From positions 969,501 through 1,033,500 of the forward strand of contig NZ_RWIV01000001.1 of NCBI RefSeq assembly GCF_003944835.1: a stretch of 64,000 nt of DNA, given 5' to 3'. Positions within the stretch are counted from its first letter, which is position 1. Each line of letters begins with the position of its first letter. This DNA is from Bacillus sp. HMF5848. Lineage in GTDB: Bacteria; Bacillota; Bacilli; Bacillales; HMF5848. Position numbers and translations under genes: made by a program. Positions 25,286 to 32,962 of the stretch are shown here, one piece after another. The notes under the pieces are model-generated. The model was given only the letters and a program-made list of their open reading frames with translations. It searched no databases and was not told the origin of the DNA.

Positions 25286-25699
25286 ATGAATATTGGAAAA
25301 CTATTCGCACCAACAACGAGCAAAGTCAATCTACGAACGAAGCCTCACATAAATGCACAAATACATAGAAATATATTGGATAGTGTTAAAATATATAAAT
25401 ATAAAAGCAAGGAAGAAACACACAAACGCATAAGAGATTTGGATTACGAATGGGATATGGAGCGAACTTTAGAGATTAACTATGCAGTTATTGTTTTACT
25501 CTCAACATTTTTGGGGTTATTTCGCAACAAAAGCTGGTTTCTTCTAGCAGGTGTCGCATCAGGATTTATGATACAACATGTGTTACAAGGGTGGTGCCCT
25601 CCCATGCCTTTGTTTCGTAAATTAGGAGTGCGAACTGCTAAAGAAATTTTTACAGAACAGGAAGCATTACGAAGCTTACTTTCAAAGGATAAGAACTGA
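25286..25699 (+). CDS. DUF2892 membrane protein
   Basis: A 137-aa protein. The first 75 residues are soluble and basic. Two membrane segments follow (INYAVIVLLSTFLGLF and WFLLAGVASGFMIQHVL), then GWCPPMPLFRKLGVRTAKEI, the conserved hairpin of DUF2892 proteins that also forms the membrane part of the rhodanese YgaP. It probably belongs functionally with the preceding sulfur genes, though a terminator lies between. GGAGAG precedes ATG. Confidence 0.8.
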   Translation: MNIGKLFAPTTSKVNLRTKPHINAQIHRNILDSVKIYKYKSKEETHKRIRDLDYEWDMERTLEINYAVIVLLSTFLGLFRNKSWFLLAGVASGFMIQHVLQGWCPPMPLFRKLGVRTAKEIFTEQEALRSLLSKDKN

Positions 25700-25715
25700 T
25701 TTAAGGAGTGTGGTT

Positions 25716-26306
25716 ATGGCGGGTCATCGATTTAATCCAGAAAAAGCCAATAAACTTATTGATCCAAAAAGAAAAGAGATAGTGAATCCAGAAAAGATTG
25801 TTTCATTGCTAGGACTAAGCAAGAACGATATTGTTGCTGATTTAGGCGCTGGAAATGGTTTTTTTACAGTGCCGTTTGCTAAAAGCACAGAGCGTGTATA
25901 TGCAGTAGACATTGAGCCGAAAATGCTAGAACTTCTTAAGGAACGTATGCATGAAGAAAACATACATAATATCGTATGTATAGAGAGTGATCTCGAGCAA
26001 ATAATGCTCGAGGATAATAGTGTGGATAAAGCATTTACCGCATTTGTTATGCATGAGATACCCGATATGAAAAAAGCACTTGCTGAGTTTGAGCGAATTG
26101 TAAAGCCTGGCGGACAATTCATGATTGTTGATTGGGAAGCTGTTGAATCAGACATGGGACCGCCTGTGCATCACAGAATATCATCTGAGGACATGGTTAA
26201 AGTACTCGACAATCAGGGGTATAAATCTGAAGTTACCCATGTACATGATTCAGTATATGTTGTAAATGTTCGTACTAAGAAAAATAATGAACATACGGTG
26301 AAATAA
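25716..26306 (+). CDS. class I SAM-dependent methyltransferase
   Basis: A 196-aa Rossmann-fold methyltransferase. Motif I is VADLGAGNGFFTVPFA, the acidic end of strand 2 is YAVDIEPKML, and the post-strand-4 region is AFVMHEIPDMKKAL, with FERIVKPGGQFMIVDW. ATG 25716 lies 7 nt from AAGGAG; a GTG at 25710 lies too close. It begins 16 bp after the DUF2892 gene, so the two are probably co-transcribed. The substrate is unknown. Its position next to a sulfide/persulfide operon makes a thiol or sulfide acceptor conceivable, but nothing in the sequence proves it. Confidence 0.85.
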   Translation: MAGHRFNPEKANKLIDPKRKEIVNPEKIVSLLGLSKNDIVADLGAGNGFFTVPFAKSTERVYAVDIEPKMLELLKERMHEENIHNIVCIESDLEQIMLEDNSVDKAFTAFVMHEIPDMKKALAEFERIVKPGGQFMIVDWEAVESDMGPPVHHRISSEDMVKVLDNQGYKSEVTHVHDSVYVVNVRTKKNNEHTVK

Positions 26307-26340
26307 AAGAATCGTCAAAGCTTAACACAATAAATGTAAG

Positions 26341-26387
26341 CGTTAGATTAATAAGGTGTAAAAACCAAATTAATCTAACGTTTTTTT
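26341..26387 (+). terminator. intrinsic terminator after the methyltransferase
   Basis: The 12-bp perfect stem CGTTAGATTAAT/ATTAATCTAACG (26341-26352 with 26369-26380) is followed by seven Ts. Confidence 0.88.
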
Positions 26388-26466
26388 ATTCTTTGCTATT
26401 GCATTTTTCAGTACTTTTGCTAAGATAAAAACAAGAACTAAAATTTTACTAAAAAAGGTGATAAAA

Positions 26467-27648
26467 TTGCTGAAAGCGCTTAAGAATGAATTTGTTAATG
26501 TATTCGGTGGATCAATTAACGATGTTAGCAGTTACTTTGCACCCGGTCGAGTGAACTTAATTGGGGAACATATTGATTACAATGGCGGGCATGTATTTCC
26601 ATGTGCTTTAAGTGTAGGGACATATGCAATTGCTCGCAAGCGAAACGATAATATACTTCGTCTTTATTCAAAAAACTTTACTGAAATGAATGTGATTGAA
26701 ACATCAATTAAAGATTTATCGTATGATAAGCGGCATGATTGGTCTAATTATCCAAAAGGTGTTATATACATGCTTCAGCAAGAGGGATATTCCATCACTT
26801 CAGGCTTCGATGTTTTGTTTTTTGGCAACATACCAAACGGTGCAGGTTTATCCTCGTCTGCATCCATTGAGGTCGTGACAGCTGTTTTACTAAAAGATTT
26901 ATTCAGCTTACAAATAGGTATGATTGATATGGTAAAATTAAGCCAGCGTGCTGAAAATGAATTTATCGGCGTGAATTGTGGTATCATGGACCAATTCGCT
27001 ATCGGAATGGGTAAGCAAGATCAAGCTATTTTATTAGATTGTGATACACTTGACTATCAGTATAGTCCTATTAAATTGAATAATATGTCTCTTGTCATTG
27101 CTAATACAAATAAAAAACGCGGGTTAGCAGACTCTAAATATAATGAGCGTCGAAATGAATGTGAACGTGCATTATCTCAATTACAACAAGAGCTATCTAT
27201 AGCTTCACTTTGTCAGCTAACACCTGCACAGTTTGATCAAAGTAAACACCTTATTTCAAATGAAGTCGACCGTAGACGTGCTAAGCATGCTGTGTACGAG
27301 AATGAGCGTACGATGCAAGCCGTTAAGAAACTACAAAATGGAGATATCGCTGCCTTTGGTCAGCTTATGAATCAATCACATATCTCATTACGCGATGATT
27401 ACGAAGTATCGGGCTTTGAATTAGATACGATGGTAGAAGCAGCTTGGAAACAAGATGGTGTCATTGGTGCTCGAATGACAGGTGCAGGATTTGGTGGTTG
27501 CGCGGTTTGTATCGTAGAAAATAATAAAATAGAATCGTTTATTGCGAATGTGTCAAAAGAGTATACGTTAAAAACGAAGCTCGAGGCGGACTTCTATGTA
27601 GTAGAAGTTGGTGAAGGAGCTAGAAAACTAGAAGAAGTATTATTGTAG
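26467..27648 (+). CDS. galK: galactokinase
   Basis: A 393-aa GHMP kinase phosphorylating galactose at C1. The galactokinase signature APGRVNLIGEHIDYNGG, the phosphate loop GLSSSASIEV and the C-terminal MTGAGFGGCAV motif are all present. A TTG start at 26467 is preferred, 6 nt after AAGGTG; the GTG at 26458 overlaps that SD. It is first gene of a galK-galE-galT Leloir cluster. No obvious cre or other operator was found upstream beyond the terminator of the previous gene. Confidence 0.95.
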   Translation: MLKALKNEFVNVFGGSINDVSSYFAPGRVNLIGEHIDYNGGHVFPCALSVGTYAIARKRNDNILRLYSKNFTEMNVIETSIKDLSYDKRHDWSNYPKGVIYMLQQEGYSITSGFDVLFFGNIPNGAGLSSSASIEVVTAVLLKDLFSLQIGMIDMVKLSQRAENEFIGVNCGIMDQFAIGMGKQDQAILLDCDTLDYQYSPIKLNNMSLVIANTNKKRGLADSKYNERRNECERALSQLQQELSIASLCQLTPAQFDQSKHLISNEVDRRRAKHAVYENERTMQAVKKLQNGDIAAFGQLMNQSHISLRDDYEVSGFELDTMVEAAWKQDGVIGARMTGAGFGGCAVCIVENNKIESFIANVSKEYTLKTKLEADFYVVEVGEGARKLEEVLL

Positions 27649-27659
27649 GAGGAGATACA

Positions 27660-28637
27660 ATGGCAGTACTTGTTTGTGGTGGTGCTGGGTATATAGGAAG
27701 TCATGCAGTGGCAGAATTACTAGCGCGTGGAGAAGAAGTTGTAGTAGTTGATAATTTACAAACAGGGCATAAAGGCGCTGTATTAGAAGGCGCTACGCTT
27801 TATGTAGGAGATTTACGAGATACAGAGTTTCTAAGTACTGTTTTTTCAGAAAATCAAATAACAGAGGTTATGCACTTTGCTGCTGATTCACTAGTCGGAG
27901 TTAGCGTTGAAAAGCCTCTGGATTATTATGATAATAATGTTTATGGAGCGTTATGCTTATTAAAAGTAATGAAGCATCATGACGTGAACAAAATTGTCTT
28001 TTCATCAACAGCTGCAACGTATGGGGAACCGAAACGAGTTCCAATTGAGGAAACAGATGATACAACACCAACAAATCCATATGGAGAAACAAAGCTAGCA
28101 ATTGAAAAAATGTTAAAGTGGTCTGGTATCAAGCATGTTGTTCTCCGTTATTTCAATGTGGCAGGGGCCCACACGGAGCATGATATAGGGGAAGACCATG
28201 ATCCTGAAACGCATTTAATTCCAATTGTACTACAAGTCGCTTTAGGACAGCGAGACCATATTTCCATTTTTGGTGAAGACTACGATACACACGATGGAAC
28301 TTGTATTCGTGATTATATTCATGTAGTGGACTTAGTATCTGCGCACTTACTAGCGATTGACAGATTAAGAGCTGATCGTGACAGTGCTGTTTATAACTTA
28401 GGAAATGGGAACGGATTTACGGTAAAAGAAGTGATTGACTGCGCAAGAAAGGTAACTGGTAAAGATATACCAGCAGTTGTTTCACCACGTCGTGCCGGGG
28501 ACCCAGCGAAGTTAGTAGCATCTTCAGAGAAAGCGATGGAAGAATTAGGTTGGACACCAAAATATGCGTCACTTGAAGATATTATTGCAAGTGCATGGAG
28601 CTGGCATCAAAGACATCCGCATGGTTACAATGACTAA
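27660..28637 (+). CDS. galE: UDP-glucose 4-epimerase
   Basis: A 325-aa NAD-dependent short-chain dehydrogenase-like epimerase. The cofactor motif GGAGYIGSHAV (7-17), Ser115/Ser116 in VFSSTAATYG and the catalytic YxxxK (Y141-K145 in NPYGETK) are present. The enzyme interconverts UDP-galactose and UDP-glucose. It starts 11 bp after galK with AGGAGGAG, so it is part of the operon. The PgcA of this window supplies the linked glucose phosphate pool. Confidence 0.95.
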   Translation: MAVLVCGGAGYIGSHAVAELLARGEEVVVVDNLQTGHKGAVLEGATLYVGDLRDTEFLSTVFSENQITEVMHFAADSLVGVSVEKPLDYYDNNVYGALCLLKVMKHHDVNKIVFSSTAATYGEPKRVPIEETDDTTPTNPYGETKLAIEKMLKWSGIKHVVLRYFNVAGAHTEHDIGEDHDPETHLIPIVLQVALGQRDHISIFGEDYDTHDGTCIRDYIHVVDLVSAHLLAIDRLRADRDSAVYNLGNGNGFTVKEVIDCARKVTGKDIPAVVSPRRAGDPAKLVASSEKAMEELGWTPKYASLEDIIASAWSWHQRHPHGYND

Positions 28638-28859
28638 AATAAAACGTGACATGAGCTAAAAGTGCTTGAATTGAAAAACACGTCAGAATGTGTTGATGTT
28701 ACCTCATATAGCTAATGTGTGAGTATCTTTTACTAACAATCAAATGGTCTGTCACCAGTCGATTTTCTAAACAAAAAGGAAAAGATATGGCCACGACCAC
28801 GTTGGAAAGGCGCATATGCTATTGTTTGAAGTTCTACAAAATGAAAGGATGCGTTTCCT

Positions 28860-30365
28860 TTGAATATTTATGTTGAGATTGAGCGTTTATTGCATTATGG
28901 TATGACAAAAAAGCTCATTGAAACAGATGACCTAGATTTTACTAGAAATCAATTATTGGCGATACTGGAATTAGCTGATTTTGAACAACCAGCTGAAATA
29001 CCGGATGACGAGCAAGAAACTCCCGTTGAAATACTAAATGCGATATTAGATTGGGCTTATGAAAATGGTCGTATCCGTAACAACACGACAACAGAGCGGG
29101 ATTTATTAGACACGAAAATTATGGGTGTGTTTGTGTCTCGACCATCAGATGTCATTAATAAGTTTTTTGGCTATAAAGATGTAACCGAAGCAACTAATTA
29201 TTTATATCAACTATCAAAAGACTCGTTATATATTCGAACAGACAGGATTGCAAAAAATGAACATTGGTTTGCGGATACAAATTACGGTCAAATAGAGATA
29301 ACAATAAACCTATCAAAGCCAGAGAAAGATCCAAAAGAAATTGCGGCTGCAAAACAGATCAAAAATAGCTCGTATCCAGAATGTCTCCTCTGTAAGGAGA
29401 ATGTCGGATATGCCGGTCGTTTGAATCATCCAGCACGTCAAAACCTACGGACTATACCTGTTGATTTAGACGGTGAAAAGTGGCATTTACAATTTTCACC
29501 ATACGTGTATTATAACGAGCATGCCATTGTCTTAAAGGACTCACATGAACCAATGAAAATTTCAAAGCGGACCTTTGAGCGTCTGCTTGCTTTTACTAGC
29601 ATATTTCCACATTATTTTCTTGGATCCAATGCAGATTTACCGATTGTGGGTGGGTCCATTTTAAGCCACGATCATTTTCAAGGTGGCAATCATGATTTTC
29701 CGATGGCAAAAGCTGAGATTGAGTTCGACTTTCAGCTAACGAACTTTCCTCATACAAGAGCCGGAATTGTTAAGTGGCCTATGTCTGTGGTGAGACTGCA
29801 GAGTTTAAATCTACACGAACTTGTAGATGCTGCTGATTATATTTTCCGAACTTGGCGTGAGTATAGTGATGAATCAGTAGATATACATGCATTCACAAAT
29901 AACACGCCACACAACACAATTACGCCAATCGCACGCCGACGTGGAGAAATGTTTGAGCTTGATCTTGTGTTACGTAATAACCGAACGAGTGAAAAGCATC
30001 CAATGGGTATTTTTCATCCACATGATGAGGTGCATCATATAAAGAAAGAAAATATTGGTTTAATTGAAGTGATGGGTCTTGCTGTGTTACCTGGTCGTTT
30101 AAAGGAAGAGTTAAAGCTAGTTGGAGAGGCGTTAGTCTCAAATAATCCGATAGAAGAACTTAAAAAACAACCTGACATTCAAAAACATGCGGACTGGGCA
30201 ATTAAGATTTTGGAAAAACATCCTGATGAAACAGTTGATTCGATAGATGATGTATTAAAAAAGGAAATTGGCATTGTTTTCACTACAATATTAGAGCACG
30301 CGGGTGTATTTAAGAGAGATGAAAGAGGCGTCCGAGCATTTAAATCATTTATTGAATCACTATAA
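28860..30365 (+). CDS. galT: UDP-glucose-hexose-1-phosphate uridylyltransferase (class II)
   Basis: A 501-aa enzyme of the Firmicute GalT class II, longer than the class I enzyme and distinct in sequence. PECLLCKENVGYAGRLNHPA and GSILSHDHFQGGNHDFPM, with the HxH-like H-D-H of the uridylylated region, are typical. It transfers UMP from UDP-glucose to galactose-1-phosphate. A TTG start follows AAAGGATG. A 222-bp spacer separates it from galE, holding no gene or clear terminator, so co-transcription is likely. A strong terminator follows. Confidence 0.93.
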   Translation: MNIYVEIERLLHYGMTKKLIETDDLDFTRNQLLAILELADFEQPAEIPDDEQETPVEILNAILDWAYENGRIRNNTTTERDLLDTKIMGVFVSRPSDVINKFFGYKDVTEATNYLYQLSKDSLYIRTDRIAKNEHWFADTNYGQIEITINLSKPEKDPKEIAAAKQIKNSSYPECLLCKENVGYAGRLNHPARQNLRTIPVDLDGEKWHLQFSPYVYYNEHAIVLKDSHEPMKISKRTFERLLAFTSIFPHYFLGSNADLPIVGGSILSHDHFQGGNHDFPMAKAEIEFDFQLTNFPHTRAGIVKWPMSVVRLQSLNLHELVDAADYIFRTWREYSDESVDIHAFTNNTPHNTITPIARRRGEMFELDLVLRNNRTSEKHPMGIFHPHDEVHHIKKENIGLIEVMGLAVLPGRLKEELKLVGEALVSNNPIEELKKQPDIQKHADWAIKILEKHPDETVDSIDDVLKKEIGIVFTTILEHAGVFKRDERGVRAFKSFIESL

Positions 30366-30380
30366 TGGTTAAAATATGGA

Positions 30381-30416
30381 AAAACGGTCACTTTAATATT
30401 AGGTGACCGTTTTTTA
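30381..30416 (+). terminator. intrinsic terminator of the gal operon
   Basis: The 11-bp perfect stem AAAACGGTCAC/GTGACCGTTTT (30381-30391 with 30403-30413) is followed by Ts. Confidence 0.88.
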
Positions 30417-30595
30417 TGCAACATAAAAAAGATTTTATAATAGCAAGAGATTATGATAAAAAAACAAGAGAAGATTACTCTAAGTTTGCTATGATTATAA
30501 AAAGAGTAGACGTTTAAGGTTTGATTTATTAAAGGTATTTTTTTAAAATGTTTGTTTCGTTTCGCTAAATAAGTGTAAAAATTTTTTGTGTAATT

Positions 30596-30631
30596 CCTAT
30601 TATTATTTAACTATGATAAAATAATAATAGG
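30596..30631 (+). promoter_or_regulatory. 13-bp perfect inverted repeat before the GGDEF gene
   Basis: CCTATTATTATTT (30596-30608) and AAATAATAATAGG (30619-30631) are perfectly inverted around ten bases, with a -10-like TATGATAAAAT in the middle. It lies 32 bp before the GGDEF start and may be an operator. No T-tract follows, and AT-richness raises the chance of coincidence slightly. Confidence 0.5.
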
Positions 30632-30662
30632 ACTTTATATCTATTTTAGGAGAGAAAAAACT

Positions 30663-32180
30663 ATGGTGATGATGCAATACGCTCAATTTATTGTTTATAT
30701 TATAGTTATTGCAATCATTACTAACTTGTTTCGCTTTAAGATGAATGAAACAGTCGACAAGCTGATGTTAGTTATGTCAACGTTTGCATTAATTATATTT
30801 GATGGCATTTTATTTGACTCTATTCATACAGAGTGGTTAGCTTTTTTATTTATTTGTGTATCCATTATTTCATTTTTTATATACGGAGCTATTGTAAGTG
30901 TATCTATAGCATCTTTTGTTTTATCTATACAAACAGACGTAACAAGCCCTGTAATAATGTTAGAATACATCCTGTTTGCTTTAGGTAGTATTGTACTGTA
31001 TCAATATTTCCTGAAAATAAAAGGTGAACGTGATAGATGGTTAAGTTATCTTATTGATAATTCTAAGCAATTAAGCGTTTTGAAAGGCGTTAGTACTTCT
31101 ATTCAAAAGGCGTTACAGTTAGAAAAATTAATAAAAACTATACTAACAACAGTAACAGCAGGGTATGGGCTAGGATTTAATAGAGCCATGATTTTATTAG
31201 TAGATGATGAAGAAGAAAAGCATCTAAAAGGTATAATGGGGACAGGTCCGATGAATGCGGATGAAGGGTATGCTACTTGGGAATCTATTGTGAAAAATAA
31301 GTTTAAACTTAAAGAACTAATTGAAATAAGTGAAACAGAAGTACCTCGTGATACACTTCTGAATCAACATGTGAAAGAATTATGTATTAGTCTGGAAGAA
31401 AAAAACTTTCTGAGTCAAGCACTAGATAATGGTAATCCTCTTCATATAAAAGAACACAATATAAGTGACCAAACGTTACAAGATTTTGTTAAGCGCTTTA
31501 ATATGACAGAATTTGCTGTAATACCTTTAATCCAGCAAGGTGATAAAGTTGGTGTTTTAATCATTGATAATCCTGTTAACAAAAATCCAATTACTGTAAA
31601 TGATATTGATAGTACCATACCGATTGCGAATCAAGCAGCTATTGCTATTCAAAATGCCCGTTTGTATAGTAAGGTGCAAGATATGGCTTTAAAAGATGGT
31701 TTGACAGGATTGTATAATCAGAGAGCATTCCAAACACTTTCTTCGAATATTTTTTCAAATGAAAATACACTATCAGTTATTATTTTGGACATAGATAATT
31801 TTAAACATTTTAACGATACGAATGGTCATATTCTTGGAAATGAAGTATTGAGCAAACTATCGAATGTAATTCAGGGCACGATAGATTCTCATCATATTGC
31901 TTGTCGATACGGAGGAGAAGAGTTTGTTATTTTGCTTCCCAAAATGGGCAAAAACCAAGCGGTAGAATTAGCTGAAGAGATACGTAGTAACGTAGTAGCG
32001 ACTAAATTTCCTTGTGAAGAAAACCAGCCAACAGGGCATCTAACTATCAGTTTAGGTGTAGCGTCAACAGAATGCACAACTGTTATAAACCCTGACCAAC
32101 TTCTAGACTATGCTGATAAAGCACTATATAAAGCGAAAGCTACAGGCAAAAACAAAGTTATTTTATTTGAAGGAGACTGA
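30663..32180 (+). CDS. membrane GAF-GGDEF diguanylate cyclase
   Basis: A 505-aa protein. About four hydrophobic segments span residues 5-118, a GAF-like domain follows (145-335), and the C-terminal GGDEF domain (340-505) has an intact active loop RYGGEEF (417-421) and the metal-binding LDIDNFKHFND. It should make cyclic di-GMP. The usual inhibitory-site RxxD five residues before GGEEF is replaced by DSHH, so product inhibition is unlikely. The 169-aa membrane protein follows after 5 bp. No EAL or PilZ gene is nearby. Confidence 0.92.
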   Translation: MVMMQYAQFIVYIIVIAIITNLFRFKMNETVDKLMLVMSTFALIIFDGILFDSIHTEWLAFLFICVSIISFFIYGAIVSVSIASFVLSIQTDVTSPVIMLEYILFALGSIVLYQYFLKIKGERDRWLSYLIDNSKQLSVLKGVSTSIQKALQLEKLIKTILTTVTAGYGLGFNRAMILLVDDEEEKHLKGIMGTGPMNADEGYATWESIVKNKFKLKELIEISETEVPRDTLLNQHVKELCISLEEKNFLSQALDNGNPLHIKEHNISDQTLQDFVKRFNMTEFAVIPLIQQGDKVGVLIIDNPVNKNPITVNDIDSTIPIANQAAIAIQNARLYSKVQDMALKDGLTGLYNQRAFQTLSSNIFSNENTLSVIILDIDNFKHFNDTNGHILGNEVLSKLSNVIQGTIDSHHIACRYGGEEFVILLPKMGKNQAVELAEEIRSNVVATKFPCEENQPTGHLTISLGVASTECTTVINPDQLLDYADKALYKAKATGKNKVILFEGD

Positions 32181-32185
32181 GAGCA

Positions 32186-32695
32186 ATGATTGGCTATACC
32201 GTCACGGTATTTATTTTTGTGTATGCTTTTGTGATGTTGTTAAGTAGCCGCTACTTTTATTTGCTAGAGTTAAGAAACCATTCAAGAAAAAAATTGCGGT
32301 CTCTTGAATTGAACCTAGAGGAGTTAGACTTTTCGTTTGAACAAATGGTTTATTTTGTATCACTCCCGAGTAATTTACCTATTATTAAACAGGCAAAGCA
32401 AAAGGATATAACTATTAAAATAGACTATTCAAGTTTAGTATTTCCAACGGTGTCAGGGATAAATATTATTATTAAAACAGACACAGATAATATGACATTA
32501 GCCTATTTACCTATTAAGGACTTTAGGTTACCTAAACTTGACCAGCTTTTAGCAAAGAGAAAGTTGAATGAAAAATCATATATTAAAATCAGTACATATA
32601 AGCTTATTCATAAAAAAACTCTTCAACTGATTGCGGAAGATGTCTATAATCAGCTACAAGTTGGTCGAAACAATATTTCTTCTTCAAAAATGTAA
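32186..32695 (+). CDS. unknown membrane-anchored protein
   Basis: A 169-aa protein I do not recognise. One N-terminal hydrophobic segment (residues 4-20) is followed by a basic stretch (RNHSRKKLRS) and a soluble domain of alternating strands with no cysteine pairs or catalytic motif. A Lys-rich C-terminal half includes LLAKRKLNEKSYIKISTYK. It begins 5 bp after the GGDEF gene with GGAGA as SD, so it is translationally linked to it and is likely to assist or respond to that protein. Confidence 0.75.
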   Translation: MIGYTVTVFIFVYAFVMLLSSRYFYLLELRNHSRKKLRSLELNLEELDFSFEQMVYFVSLPSNLPIIKQAKQKDITIKIDYSSLVFPTVSGINIIIKTDTDNMTLAYLPIKDFRLPKLDQLLAKRKLNEKSYIKISTYKLIHKKTLQLIAEDVYNQLQVGRNNISSSKM

Positions 32696-32792
32696 AACAT
32701 AACTGTCTTGAAAGTTAAGAGGGTTTTAACTGTTCTATTATTATTAGGATAATGCACCACTGTCATTTTCATGATTAAACTAGGATACAAAA

Positions 32793-32893
32793 AGCTCTGC
32801 GCTTGCGTAATAAGTCTACGGAGCTAACAACAGATAGTCATCTATCTTTTTTAAGTAATCCTCTAAAAATCTCTAGCTCCCATCTTGGGGCTA
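32793..32893 (+). promoter_or_regulatory. possible leader with competing stems
   Basis: AGCTC (32793-32797) can pair with GAGCT (32821-32825); GGAGCTA (32820-32826) can pair with TAGCTCC (32874-32880); and TAGCTCC forms the terminator with GGGGCTA (32887-32893). The exclusivity resembles an attenuator, but no known riboswitch core is recognisable. No gene is visible in 32696-32962. Confidence 0.25.
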
Positions 32894-32900
32894 TTTTTTT
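32874..32900 (+). terminator. intrinsic terminator before pulA
   Basis: TAGCTCC (32874-32880) pairs with GGGGCTA (32887-32893, one G-T pair), followed by seven Ts. Confidence 0.75.
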
Positions 32901-32911
32901 AAAAAAATTAG

Positions 32912-32925
32912 TGCAACCGATTTCA
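32912..32925 (+). promoter_or_regulatory. cre-like site before pulA
   Basis: TGCAACCGATTTCA matches the cre consensus except at the third base. It lies just upstream of a -10-like GATAAT (32933-32938), as expected for catabolite repression or a sugar-responsive LacI-type repressor. Confidence 0.5.
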
Positions 32926-32962
32926 CAAATTTGATAATATAAATAAAGAAGGAGATGACATA

